Positions 52,147 to 60,923 of a DNA stretch of 64,000 nucleotides are shown piece after piece (within the stretch, counting starts at the first letter, position 1; the number at the start of each line of letters is the position of its first letter). The DNA comes from Pseudomonas nitroreducens. Its GTDB lineage: Bacteria > Pseudomonadota > Gammaproteobacteria > Pseudomonadales > Pseudomonadaceae. The translations under genes were made by a program, and so were the position numbers. The stretch is from NCBI RefSeq assembly GCF_014204515.1, contig NZ_JACHLI010000006.1, positions 62,001 to 126,000 of the forward strand. Direction: 5' to 3'. The notes beneath the pieces are model-generated. The model worked only from the letters and a program-made list of their open reading frames with translations. It was not told where the DNA came from and ran no database searches.

Positions 52147-53229
52147 ATGAACGCCGTGACCAAGATCGAGCAACACAATCCCATCGGCACCGACGGCTTC
52201 GAGTTCGTCGAATTCACCGCCCCCGACGCCCAGGGCATCCAGCAGCTGCGCCAGCTGTTCACCGGCATGGGCTTCACCGAGACCGCCAAGCACCGCTCCA
52301 AGGAAGTCTTTCTGTTCCAGCAGAACGACATCAACATCGTGCTCAACGGCAGCCCCACCGGCCATGTCCATGAGTTCGCCAAAAAGCACGGGCCGAGCGC
52401 CTGCGCCATGGCCTTCCGGGTGAAGAACGCAGCGCAGGCCGCCGCCTATGTCGAATCCCAGGGCGCCACGCTGGTCGGCAGCCACGCCAACTTCGGCGAG
52501 CTGAACATTCCCTGCGTCGAAGGTATCGGCGGTTCGCTGCTGTACCTCGTCGACCGCTATGGCGACAAGAGCATCTATGACGTCGACTTCGAGTTCATCG
52601 AAGGTCGTACTGCCAACGACAACGCCGTCGGCCTGCTGTGCATCGACCACCTGACCCACAACGTCAAGCGCGGCCAGATGGACGTCTGGTCCGGCTTCTA
52701 CGAGCGCATCGCCAACTTCCGCGAAATCCGCTACTTCGACATCGAAGGCAAGCTTACCGGCCTGCTGTCCCGCGCCATGACCGCGCCCTGCGGGAAGATC
52801 CGCATCCCGATCAACGAGTCGGCGGACAACAAGTCGCAGATCGAGGAATTCATCCGCGAGTACCACGGCGAAGGCATCCAGCACATCGCCCTGACCACCG
52901 ACGACATCTACGCCACCGTGCGCCAGCTGCGCGCCAACGGCGTGGATTTCATGAGCACCCCGGACACCTACTACGCCAAGGTCGACACTCGTGTCGCCGG
53001 CCACGGCGAGCCGCTGGAGCAACTGCGCGAGCTGAGCATCCTCATCGACGGTGCGCCGGGCGATGACGGCATCCTGCTGCAGATCTTCACCAACACGGTG
53101 ATCGGCCCGATCTTCTTCGAGATCATCCAGCGCAAGGGCAACCAGGGCTTCGGCGAGGGCAACTTCAAGGCCCTGTTCGAATCCATCGAGGAAGACCAGA
53201 TTCGCCGTGGCGTGATCTCCGACCAGTAA
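52147..53229 (+). CDS. hpd: 4-hydroxyphenylpyruvate dioxygenase
   Basis: The 360-residue Fe(II) enzyme has the metal ligands H168 (CIDHLTHNV), H246 (GIQHIALTTDD) and E325 (FFEIIQR), matching the two-His-one-Glu site of HPPD. It turns 4-hydroxyphenylpyruvate into homogentisate in tyrosine and phenylalanine breakdown. Length is normal (about 357). The next gene, maiA, acts three steps later in the same pathway, with hmgA and fahA not in view. Confidence 0.95.
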   Translation: MNAVTKIEQHNPIGTDGFEFVEFTAPDAQGIQQLRQLFTGMGFTETAKHRSKEVFLFQQNDINIVLNGSPTGHVHEFAKKHGPSACAMAFRVKNAAQAAAYVESQGATLVGSHANFGELNIPCVEGIGGSLLYLVDRYGDKSIYDVDFEFIEGRTANDNAVGLLCIDHLTHNVKRGQMDVWSGFYERIANFREIRYFDIEGKLTGLLSRAMTAPCGKIRIPINESADNKSQIEEFIREYHGEGIQHIALTTDDIYATVRQLRANGVDFMSTPDTYYAKVDTRVAGHGEPLEQLRELSILIDGAPGDDGILLQIFTNTVIGPIFFEIIQRKGNQGFGEGNFKALFESIEEDQIRRGVISDQ

Positions 53230-53281
53230 TTCGCTTGCCGGGCGGCCGCGCGGGTAGCGTGGCCGCCCGCGGAGAACCGCC

Positions 53282-53923
53282 ATGCTCACCCTGTATTCCT
53301 ACTGGCGCTCCAGCGCCGCCTACCGTGTGCGCATCGCCCTGGGGCTCAAGGGCCTGGCCTACCGCCAGGTGCCGGTGCACCTGGTGAAGGACGGCGGGCA
53401 GCAGCACGCCGCCGACTACCAGGCGCTGAATCCGCAGGAGCTGGTGCCGCTGCTGGTGGATGGCGACGTGCGCATCGCCCAGTCCCTGGCCATTCTCGAA
53501 TACCTCGACGAAACCCATCCGCAACCCGGCCTGCTGCCGCGCGATGCCGTGCAACGCGCGCAGGTGCGTTCGCTGTCCCTGCACATCGCCTGCGACATCC
53601 ACCCGCTGAACAACCTGCGCGTGCTGCAGTACCTCAGCGGCCCTATGGGAGTCGCGGACGAAGCGAAGAACGCGTGGATTCGCCACTGGGTCGAAACCGG
53701 CCTGCGCGCGGTGGAGCAGGGTGTCTCCAGTTGGAGCGGCCCGCTGTCCCTGGGCGAGCGCCCCGGCTACTTCGAGGCCTGCCTGATCCCCCAGCTGTAC
53801 AACGCCCGCCGCTTCGATTGCGACCTTTCCGGCTGCCCACGCCTGCTCGCCATCGCCGCGCGCTGCGAAGCCCTGGAAGCCTTCCAGCAGGCCGCCCCGC
53901 AAGTGCAGCCGGACGCCCAGTGA
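53282..53923 (+). CDS. maiA: Maleylacetoacetate isomerase, zeta-class glutathione transferase
   Basis: The 213-residue protein begins with the zeta GST active-site stretch YSYWRSSAAYRVRIALG (residues 4-20). It has the GSH-binding PQELVPLLVDGDVRIAQSLAILEYLDE (about 50-77). It converts maleylacetoacetate to fumarylacetoacetate with glutathione. It is 52 bases after hpd and likely cotranscribed. From 53924 to 54219 there is no confident gene; a short hydrophobic frame at about 53950-54140 has no start signal. Confidence 0.92.
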   Translation: MLTLYSYWRSSAAYRVRIALGLKGLAYRQVPVHLVKDGGQQHAADYQALNPQELVPLLVDGDVRIAQSLAILEYLDETHPQPGLLPRDAVQRAQVRSLSLHIACDIHPLNNLRVLQYLSGPMGVADEAKNAWIRHWVETGLRAVEQGVSSWSGPLSLGERPGYFEACLIPQLYNARRFDCDLSGCPRLLAIAARCEALEAFQQAAPQVQPDAQ

Positions 53924-54219
53924 GTTCTGCCGTTCGATAGCCCTGCCTCGCCCGTACCGGCGGCCAACCCGCTGTGCCTGGGCTTCGTGGTGCTCCTCCG
54001 CGGCGTCATGTTGCTCACCCCAGGTATCCAGGTGTCTGCGGTGTGGCTGCTGGTGATGGACGGCGGCTATCGTTCCAGGCGCCAGCCACTCGCGCGCAAC
54101 GATGTGGCGGCGGTGTTGTCAGACCCAATTGCCCGACTTTGAGACGGGCCGCTCGAGATTGACCGTGCGGCCCGACCTTTCCTAGAGTGACCGGGCCATT
54201 TTTCGTCAGAGGGATACTC

Positions 54220-54597
54220 ATGAAAAAAGCACTTTGGCTGCTCGCGGCGGCCGTGCCGGTCCTCCTCGTCGCCTGCGGCGGCGAAGAGAAGAAAGCGCCC
54301 CAGGTGGACGCGCTGGTCCTGCCAGGCGACGCCAAGCTGGATTCGCGCAGCGTCTCGTACAAGTGCGAGGACGGCCGCAAGATCAGCGTGCAGTACCTGA
54401 ACAAGGGCGACAACAGCCTGGCCGTGGTGCCGGTGACCGATGCCTCCAGCCTGGTCTTCGCCAACGTCATCTCCGCCTCCGGCGCGCGCTATGCGGCGGG
54501 CCAGTATGTGTGGTGGAGCAAGGGCGAGGATGCCACCCTGTACAAGGACTGGAAGGGCGGTGAGCCCGCCGATGGTGTGGCCTGCAAGGAGAACTGA
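54220..54597 (+). CDS. MliC/PliC-family lysozyme inhibitor lipoprotein
   Basis: The 125-residue protein has a lipoprotein signal with lipobox LLVAC (cysteine at residue 19). The mature domain has the C-type lysozyme inhibitor pattern: VSYKCEDGRKISVQYLN (about 45-61), SASGARYAAGQYVWWSKGEDATLY (about 86-109) and a C-terminal cysteine. MliC proteins bind lysozyme at the cell envelope and block its active site. The ATG follows GAGGG. A strong terminator closes the gene at 54620-54650. Confidence 0.85.
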   Translation: MKKALWLLAAAVPVLLVACGGEEKKAPQVDALVLPGDAKLDSRSVSYKCEDGRKISVQYLNKGDNSLAVVPVTDASSLVFANVISASGARYAAGQYVWWSKGEDATLYKDWKGGEPADGVACKEN

Positions 54598-54619
54598 TTC
54601 TCCGCGTGGTGCGTGTCAT

Positions 54620-54650
54620 GAAAAAGCCCGGCAGATGCCGGGCTTTTTCG
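54620..54650. terminator. Intrinsic terminator after the MliC-family gene
   Basis: AAAAAGCCCGGCA...TGCCGGGCTTTTT is a perfect GC-rich stem with A and T runs on both sides, so it can work in either direction. Confidence 0.92.
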
Positions 54651-54683
54651 TTGGCTGGTGGGAGCGTGCCGGTGTTTCGGCTT

Positions 54684-54990
54684 GCGTAGGAGCGGACCTT
54701 GTCCGCGAAATCCGTCATGCACGTCTCCGCTGTCACTCGGGTTTTGCGTCTGCGTAGGAGCAACTGTCTTCTTCTGATCGTTCGTGCCTTGGATTTTCCC
54801 TCTCCCTAACCCTGGCTGCGCTCCCCGCTCCGAAGGGAAAGGGGACTGGTTCGGTGCCGGCTGAATCCACGGTGTCAGCCGGCACGGATAGCTCCCTCTC
54901 CCTTCAGGGAGAGGGCGGGGGAGAGGGCTGTCCCCGCGCAGAATTTCACGTAGGAGCGGACTTTGTCCGCGATGTCCTTGCCTGGGCTTG
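54684..54990. repeat. REP and CTCTCCC-type repeats upstream of element copy B
   Basis: A REP with GTAGGAGCGGACCTTGTCCGCGA is at about 54685-54707. CTCTCCC-type units are at about 54799-54845 and 54893-54925. Another REP (GTAGGAGCGGACTTTGTCCGCGA) is at 54951-54973. The intervening bases show no gene. Confidence 0.8.
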
Positions 54991-55017
54991 GGAGTGCCAG
55001 GCGCCGCCTTGGCATGC

Positions 55018-55317
55018 GCGCGGGCTCTGTGTTTCGCCCCTCGGCGAGTCACTTCTTCCAAACGTCGGAAGGCCGCCCCCAAAGAAGTAACCAAGAAGGC
55101 TTGCCCCTGCATCCGGTTTTTCGCTTAGGCGAAAAATACCCTCGTTGAAGCGAAGTTTCAGGGGCACGAACTAGGCGTCCCCCCGACGAAGGGCCATCCC
55201 TGGCCCATCGCGGCTCTCGCGACATCCATGTCGCTCAACCCCTGAAACTCCGCTCCAACGAGGCCTCCTGAAAGGGGCACTCCGCAGCGTGCGGATGTTT
55301 CTCTGGAAGTCTCCAAG
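55018..55317. mobile_element. Dispersed ~300-bp element, copy B (no coding capacity)
   Basis: Matches 41117-41386 throughout, in the same orientation, with a short insertion near 55060-55080 relative to copy A. It is again preceded by a REP ending GTCCGCGA and again ends after GCGGATGTTTCTCTGGAAG. A degenerate hexamer tail follows at 55318-55347 (AGCCAA AGCAAA AGCCAA TGCCAA AGCCAA). A REP follows at about 55369-55391 (TAGGAGCGAGCTTGCTCGCGA). Confidence 0.65.
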
Positions 55318-55347
55318 AGCCAAAGCAAAAGCCAATGCCAAAGCCAA
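55318..55347. repeat. Short degenerate hexanucleotide tail of element copy B
   Basis: Five imperfect AGCCAA units. The period is six, as in the AGCAGG/AGCATG array of copy A, and both arrays keep AGC at the start of most units. Confidence 0.75.
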
Positions 55348-55470
55348 ATGCAGGCGCATGCTTTTTTGTAGGAGCGAGCTTGCTCGCGAACCCACCCAGC
55401 TCTGGTACATCCCTGTAGACGTGGGCTATATCCGCGATCGTGTGCATTGGCGCGCTTCTAGGCGTTTTCG

Positions 55471-56385
55471 TCAGAAGGTGAACTCCATATTTACCGTCGG
55501 CGTCGAGGTGCGCGTGCCACGGCCGCCGTCCACGCCGAACTTGTTGTGCCAGTACTCGTAGCCCACGCCCAGCCACAGGTTCGGCTGGCGCTTGGTGCCA
55601 GGCAGGGTGGCGAACATCAGCGAGGTGCGCACCAGGGTTTCCGGCGCGGTGTCGTTGTCGTTGTAGTCCTTGCCCTTTTCCCCGGTGTAGTTGAGGAAGC
55701 CCTGGAACTTCGCCCCGTGGTCGCCCAGCTGGAAAGGCCGCAGCCAGGTCAGGTTGAGCATGTAGGTGGTGTCGAAGGTGTGATCGGGGTGTTTCACGTT
55801 GGGGATGCCGGAGTGGTTCTTCTCGCGGTAGTAGAACAGCGAGAGGTCCAGCACGCCGGGGCCGTTGAACTTGATGGTGGGGCCGAACACCAGCGCGCGC
55901 TTTTTCGCCGAGCCGAGGTTGTTGTTGCGGCTGGCGTCGAAGCCGAAGGTGAAGGCGTGGTCCTTCACCAGGCCCTTGCCCTGCGGCAGGTCGAACACCC
56001 GCGAAGCGTAGAGCTGGCTGCGGAACACGCCGTACACCTCGCTGCTGCCCTTGTCGGTGCCCTTGCGCGGGTCGTCGCTGTCGGACTGCAGCACATCGAG
56101 GTGGAAGAAGTTGCTGCCGTAGCGGTAACCATCGGCGTGGCTGAAGCTGAAGATGCGCTTGCTGATGTCGTGGGGATTGTTCGGGTTGGTGAAGCCCTTG
56201 CCGTAGCGGAAGCCCAGGGTGTTGCTGGTCCACTCGAAGAAGCGATCCTCCTCGGCCTGCGCCAGGCCCAGCGGGGCGAGCACCAGGGCGGTACCGAGGG
56301 CGAACCGGCGGCCGTTGCTCAGGCGGCGGCTGGAACGCGGTTGGGGGCGGGCGGCGCCAGGGGCCGTCGTCGCGGATGAAAGCAT
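55471..56385 (-). CDS. Outer membrane channel, OmpK / Tsx-like nucleoside porin family
   Basis: The 304-residue protein has a long N-terminal leader with a hydrophobic core (FALGTALVLAPLGLAQA, cleaved near residue 44). A beta-barrel of alternating strands follows and ends in the outer-membrane signature MEFTF. The segments TLGFRYGKGF, FHLDVLQSDSDD and KFQGFLNYTGEKG fit the OmpK/nucleoside-specific Tsx-like family. It should be a 12-stranded outer membrane channel. Substrate is unknown; nucleosides are suggested only by family. Confidence 0.75.
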   Translation of the reverse strand: MLSSATTAPGAARPQPRSSRRLSNGRRFALGTALVLAPLGLAQAEEDRFFEWTSNTLGFRYGKGFTNPNNPHDISKRIFSFSHADGYRYGSNFFHLDVLQSDSDDPRKGTDKGSSEVYGVFRSQLYASRVFDLPQGKGLVKDHAFTFGFDASRNNNLGSAKKRALVFGPTIKFNGPGVLDLSLFYYREKNHSGIPNVKHPDHTFDTTYMLNLTWLRPFQLGDHGAKFQGFLNYTGEKGKDYNDNDTAPETLVRTSLMFATLPGTKRQPNLWLGVGYEYWHNKFGVDGGRGTRTSTPTVNMEFTF

Positions 56386-56634
56386 GCTGCACCTCTGTGT
56401 TGTTCTTATTTTTCGTGGCTTCGGGGCCGGCGTCCCGCAGGCGAACTGCGGGCGGTGACAGGCTGGGTTCTAATGGTGAATTGAGGACATTGCAAGAGAA
56501 ACCTGTACACAAATACGTATACAAAAATTGACGCAAAAGTCAGGAACGCGCGCTCTACGCCGGGCTAGATAGCCTGGGGACAGGTGCGGCGATGCGCGCT
56601 ATGCTGGCGATCATTTCCTCCCTGAATCCTTCCC

Positions 56635-57048
56635 ATGCTGCAGATTTCCAACACGGTGCAGATCCCCGACGCCGAGATCGAGCTGAACGCCATCCGCGCC
56701 CAGGGCGCTGGCGGACAGAACGTCAACAAGGTGTCCAGCGCCGTGCACCTGCGCTTCGATGTGCGCGCCTCGTCGCTGCCGGAGTTCTACAAGGAGCGCC
56801 TGCTGGCGCTGAGCGACCAGCGCCTCACCAGCGAGGGCGTGGTGGTGATCAAGGCCCAGCAGTACCGCACCCAGGAGCAGAACCGCGAGGACGCGCTGAA
56901 CCGCCTGGCGGAGCTGATCCGCAGCGTGGCGAAGGTGGAGAAGAAGCGCCGCCTGACCAAGCCGACGCTGGGCTCGAAGACGCGCCGGCTGGAGGGCAAG
57001 AGCAAGCGCGGGGCGATCAAGGCGGGGCGGGGGAAGGTGGATTTCTGA
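56635..57048 (+). CDS. arfB: Alternative ribosome-rescue factor ArfB (YaeJ), peptidyl-tRNA hydrolase
   Basis: The 137-residue protein has the release-factor GGQ motif (residues 26-28, in RAQGAGGQNVNK). It ends in a lysine/arginine-rich tail (KKRRLTKPTLGSKTRRLEGKS) that enters the empty mRNA channel of stalled ribosomes. It hydrolyses peptidyl-tRNA on non-stop ribosomes. Length matches E. coli ArfB (140). It stands alone, divergent from the porin gene. Confidence 0.93.
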   Translation: MLQISNTVQIPDAEIELNAIRAQGAGGQNVNKVSSAVHLRFDVRASSLPEFYKERLLALSDQRLTSEGVVVIKAQQYRTQEQNREDALNRLAELIRSVAKVEKKRRLTKPTLGSKTRRLEGKSKRGAIKAGRGKVDF

Positions 57049-57085
57049 AGCGTGGTGGCGGTTGGATTTCCGTGCTCGGGCGGTC

Positions 57086-57313
57086 CCCTCACCCCAGCCC
57101 TCTCCCGGAGGGAGAGGGGGCCGATTGTGCCGGCTGACAGCGTGGTTTCACTTTGCGCCGAACAGTCCCCTCTCCCGCTTGCGGGAGAGGGTTAGGGTGA
57201 GGGGCTGTTGCTCTTCGTAGGAGAGAACTCCAGTCCCGTAGGGCGCATAACCTGGCACAGGTTATCCGCCGCCCTCCGCACGGCGGATAACGCTGGCGCG
57301 TTATGCGCCCTAC
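57086..57313. repeat. CTCTCCC-type palindromes and a GTAGGGCG-family palindrome
   Basis: Two CTCTCCC-type units in opposite orientation (about 57086-57122 and 57167-57204, the second ending GTTAGGGTGAGGGG) and one GTAGGGCG-family unit (57238-57313) fill the gap between convergent arfB and the permease gene. Confidence 0.85.
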
Positions 57314-57338
57314 ACAAAGCTACCGCCCTTGTGCGTTG

Positions 57339-59027
57339 TCAGTGCACCAGCATCCCCGTGAACACATAGGCCTGCGCCAGGGTGATCAGGCCGATGAAGG
57401 CGGCGAAGATCAGGCTGTGCTTGACCGTGAAGCGGAACAGGTCCGACTCGCGCCCGACCATCCCGGTGGCCGCGCAGGCCACGGCAATGGACTGTGGCGA
57501 GATCATCTTGCCGGTCACTCCGCCAGTGGTGTTGGCCGCCACCAGCAGCGTGTCGCTGACCCCGAGCTGGTGCGCGGTGGTGGCTTGCAGCGAGCCGAAT
57601 AGGGCGTTGGACGAGGTATCCGAGCCGGTCAGGAACACCCCCAGCCAGCCGAGGAACGGCGAGAAGAACGGGAACGCCGCGCCGGTCCCGGCGAGCACCA
57701 GCGCCAGGGTGGTGGACATCCCCGAGTAGTTGGTAACGAAGGCGAAGGCCAGCACCATGCCGATGGTCAGCACCGGCCACTTCAGCTCCTTGAGCGTCTC
57801 GCCGAAGGTCGCCGCGCCGCTCTTCACGCCGATGCGCAGGATGGCCATGGAGATCAGCGCGGCAAAGAAGATCGCAGTGCCGCTGGCCGAGACCAGGTCG
57901 AACTTGTAGATCGCCGGCATCGGCGTCGGGTTGGCGACGATGGGCGCGGCCTTCAGGACCAGCTGGTCGAGGTAGGGCACGGCGATCACCGCTACCCAGC
58001 TTTCCAGCGCGCCGCCGGGCAGGAACAGCGCCTTGAACGGCTTCATGGTCCAGATCGTCACCAGCACGGTGAGGATCAGGAAGGGCGACCAGGCCTTGAT
58101 GATCTGCCCCAGGCTGTACTGCGATTGCGGACGCTGTCCGCCGCCACCCACGCTGCCCAGCGTCGCGGTGCCATCGGCGTTGATACTGGAGAATTCGTTC
58201 TCGCGCAGGTTCGCCGGCTGCCACACGCGCAGGAACAGGGTCAGGCAGACCATGCTCAGCAGCGCCGAGGTGATGTCCGGCAGCTCCGGGCCGATGTAGT
58301 TGGAGGTGAGGAACTGGCTGATGGCGAAGGTGCCGCCGGCCACCAGCAGGGCTGGCCAGGTCTCGCGGATACCGCGCCAGCCGTCCATCATCGCCACCAG
58401 CCAGAACGGCACGATCACCGACAGGATCGGCAACTGCCGCCCGGCCATGGCGCCAATCTTGAAGGCGTCCACCCCCGACACCTGCCCGGCGACGATGATC
58501 GGAATGCCCAGCGCGCCGAACGCCACCGGCGCGGTGTTGGCAATCAGGCACAGGCCCGCCGCGTACAGCGGGTTGAAGCCCAGGCCCACCAGCAGCGCCG
58601 CGGTGATCGCCACCGGCGCACCGAAGCCCGCCGCGCCTTCGAGGAAGGCGCCGAAGGAAAAGCCGATCAGCACCACCTGCAGGCGCTGGTCGGTGGTGAT
58701 CGACAGCACCGAGCTGCGGATGATCTCGAACTGCCCGCTCTTCACCGTCAGCTTGTAGAGGAATACCGCCGCCACGATGATCCAGGCGATCGGCCAGAGC
58801 CCGTAGAAGAAGCCGTAGACCGCCGAGGCCAGGGCCTTGTCCACCGGCATGTGGTAGACGCTCACGGCGATCAGCAACGACAGCACCAGGGTGATGAAGC
58901 CGGCGACGTGGCCCTTCAGGCGAAACACCGCCAGGGCGAGGAAGAAGAAGATGATCGGCACCAGGGCCGCGAGGGCCGACAGCCCGAGGCTGCCGAGCGG
59001 GGTGTAGAGCTGCTGCCAGGTTTGCAT
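57339..59027 (-). CDS. L-lactate / glycolate permease, LctP (GlcA) family
   Basis: The 562-residue protein has about 14 hydrophobic helices and LctP-family segments such as FSFGAFLEGAAGFGAPVAITAALL (about 123-146) and GSDTSSNALFGSLQ (about 457-470). It imports lactate or glycolate with protons. It lies downstream of glcDEFG on the same strand, behind a terminator, where E. coli has the glycolate permease glcA. Glycolate is therefore a likely substrate, but no lldD lactate dehydrogenase is near to settle the question. Confidence 0.85.
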   Translation of the reverse strand: MQTWQQLYTPLGSLGLSALAALVPIIFFFLALAVFRLKGHVAGFITLVLSLLIAVSVYHMPVDKALASAVYGFFYGLWPIAWIIVAAVFLYKLTVKSGQFEIIRSSVLSITTDQRLQVVLIGFSFGAFLEGAAGFGAPVAITAALLVGLGFNPLYAAGLCLIANTAPVAFGALGIPIIVAGQVSGVDAFKIGAMAGRQLPILSVIVPFWLVAMMDGWRGIRETWPALLVAGGTFAISQFLTSNYIGPELPDITSALLSMVCLTLFLRVWQPANLRENEFSSINADGTATLGSVGGGGQRPQSQYSLGQIIKAWSPFLILTVLVTIWTMKPFKALFLPGGALESWVAVIAVPYLDQLVLKAAPIVANPTPMPAIYKFDLVSASGTAIFFAALISMAILRIGVKSGAATFGETLKELKWPVLTIGMVLAFAFVTNYSGMSTTLALVLAGTGAAFPFFSPFLGWLGVFLTGSDTSSNALFGSLQATTAHQLGVSDTLLVAANTTGGVTGKMISPQSIAVACAATGMVGRESDLFRFTVKHSLIFAAFIGLITLAQAYVFTGMLVH

Positions 59028-59125
59028 GGGGATTGTCCCTTGTTGTTGTGGGTGGCAAAGCGTCAGCGCTGAGCGAGCGGAAAGGGTGGCGAGTGGTTCG
59101 GCGGCGCGTGGCAGCGCAGGTATTG

Positions 59126-59162
59126 AAAAAGCCCCGCAACGCGGCGCGTAGCGGGGCTTTTC
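59126..59162. terminator. Intrinsic terminator between glcG and the permease gene
   Basis: AAAAAGCCCCGC...GCGGGGCTTTTC forms a strong stem with A and T runs on both sides. It lies 110 bases after glcG and should end the glc operon transcript. Confidence 0.88.
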
Positions 59163-59271
59163 AGGGCGAAGAGCGACAAGCTTTTCGGGGTGTCGCCGCC
59201 GGCTCGCTTGAGGCCGGCGACGACCCTGACCCGGCCTGTGCAGGCCTGTCGCGCTGGCCGCATGATCGCTG

Positions 59272-59670
59272 TCAAAGCGCGGCCACTCCGGCGCTGGCGA
59301 CCTGGGCGTCTTCGCCGGCCTTGACTCCGGAAACGCCCACCGCGCCGATCACCTGGCCATCGACAATCACCGGCACGCCACCTTCGAGCGAGGTGATCAG
59401 GGGCGCGGTGACGAAAGCGGTGCGGCCGCCGTTGACCATGTCCTCATAGCCCTTGGTTTCGCGCCGGCCCAGCGCCGCGCTGCGGGCCTTCTCCGTGGCG
59501 ATATAGGCGCTGGCCGGGGCGCAGCCGTCGAGGCGTTCCAGGGCCAACGGGTGGCCGCCATCGTCGACCACGACGATGGACACTGCCCACTGGTTCCGCT
59601 GTGCCTCGGCGCGCGCGGCGGCGAGGATGCGGCCGACTTCCTGCTGGGTCAGAACGGCTTTGTTGAGCAT
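59272..59670 (-). CDS. glcG: GlcG/HbpS-like heme-binding family protein
   Basis: The 132-residue protein is a GlcG/DUF336 member with AVSIVVVDDGGHPLALERLDG (about 28-48) and GGVPVIVDGQVIGAVGVSG (about 98-116). Function in glycolate use is not established; relatives bind heme or cobalamin. It overlaps the 3' end of glcF by 22 bases and is the last gene of the operon. Confidence 0.85.
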   Translation of the reverse strand: MLNKAVLTQQEVGRILAAARAEAQRNQWAVSIVVVDDGGHPLALERLDGCAPASAYIATEKARSAALGRRETKGYEDMVNGGRTAFVTAPLITSLEGGVPVIVDGQVIGAVGVSGVKAGEDAQVASAGVAAL

Positions 59671-60923
59671 GCTTGCACCTCGCCTTGAAGGGATTCCAAT
59701 GGCGCATCGGCGAGCGCCTCTTCCACCAGTTCGATCCAGTGCCGTACCGGCGTGCGGCCGGCGCCGCCCAGGTGCGTCTGGCAGCCGATGTTGGCGGTGA
59801 CTATGACTTCCGGCCGGCCACTCTCCAGCGCCTGCAGGCGGTTGTCGCGCAGGCGTTTCGACAGCTCCGGCTGGGTCAGCGAATAGGTGCCGGCGGAGCC
59901 GCAGCACAGGTGGCCGTCCGGCACGCTGGTGAGGCTGAAACCCAAGCGGCCGAGTACGCCTTCCACGGCGCCGCCCAGTTTCAGCGCGTGCTGCAGCGTG
60001 CACGGGCAATGGAACGCCAGACGCCGATCGCCATGCAGATGCAATTCTTCCAGCGGCTCGGCGCGCAGCACCTCGGACAGGTCGCGGGACAGTTCGCTGA
60101 CCCGTTTGGCCTTCGCCGCGTACTGCCTGTCGTGCTCCAGCAGATGACCGTAGTCACGGACGAAGGCACCGCAGCCGCTGGCGGTCTGCACGATGGCCTC
60201 GGCGCCGGCCTCGATGGACGGCCACCAGGCGTCGATATTCCTGCGCGCCCGCTCCAGCCCCTGCTCCTGGGCGTTCAGGTGATAGTCCACGGCGCCGCAG
60301 CAGCCGGCATCCGCCGCCGGGATCACGCTGATGCCCAGGCGATCCAGCACCCGCGCGGCAGCAGCGTTAGTGTTGGGCGAAAGCGCCGGCTGCACGCAGC
60401 CTTCGAGCATCAGCATGCGCCGCTGGTGGTGCGGCCTCGGGCGCTCCACGGCAGGATGTGGATGGCGTGGCAGCTTGCTCTGCAGGCTGTCGGGCAGCAG
60501 CGGATAGAAGGTCCGTCCGGCCTTGGCCAGCGCACCGAACAGCGCCGCATTCGGCACCACGGCGCGCAGGCCGCGACGCATCACCCGCTCGCTGAAAGTA
60601 CGCGGCACCTGCTCCTCGACCACCGCGCGGCCGATGTCCAGCAGGTTGTGGTAGTCCACCCCGGAAGGGCAGGTGGTTTCGCAGTTGCGGCAGCTCAGGC
60701 AGCGGTCCAGGTGCTCGCGGGTGCTGGCGCTGGGTTCGACGCCTTCGAGCACCTGCTTGATCAGGTAGATGCGTCCGCGCGGGCTGTCCAGTTCGTCGCC
60801 CAGCAACTGATAGGTCGGGCAGGTGGCGGTGCAGAAGCCGCAGTGCACGCAGGATCGCAGGATGCGCTCGGCTTCCTCGGCGCGCGGCAGGTGCCTGGCC
60901 TGTTCGCTCAGGTTGGTTTGCAT
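59649..60923 (-). CDS. glcF: Glycolate oxidase iron-sulfur subunit
   Basis: The 424-residue protein has two 4Fe-4S motifs, CVHCGFCTATCP (near residue 25) and CLSCRNCETTCP (near 74). The C-terminal cysteine-rich CCG domains include GCCGAVDYH and LCCGSAGTY. It passes electrons from the GlcD/GlcE flavin subunits to quinone. It abuts glcE with a one-base overlap. The upstream part of the frame overlaps glcE and is not coding. Confidence 0.92.
   Translation of the reverse strand: MQTNLSEQARHLPRAEEAERILRSCVHCGFCTATCPTYQLLGDELDSPRGRIYLIKQVLEGVEPSASTREHLDRCLSCRNCETTCPSGVDYHNLLDIGRAVVEEQVPRTFSERVMRRGLRAVVPNAALFGALAKAGRTFYPLLPDSLQSKLPRHPHPAVERPRPHHQRRMLMLEGCVQPALSPNTNAAAARVLDRLGISVIPAADAGCCGAVDYHLNAQEQGLERARRNIDAWWPSIEAGAEAIVQTASGCGAFVRDYGHLLEHDRQYAAKAKRVSELSRDLSEVLRAEPLEELHLHGDRRLAFHCPCTLQHALKLGGAVEGVLGRLGFSLTSVPDGHLCCGSAGTYSLTQPELSKRLRDNRLQALESGRPEVIVTANIGCQTHLGGAGRTPVRHWIELVEEALADAPLESLQGEVQACSTKPF

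Noticed and set aside
53950..54140. Short hydrophobic frame between maiA and the MliC-like gene
   Set aside because: No start signal, no recognised family, and only about 60 codons. A gene remnant is possible but not supported.
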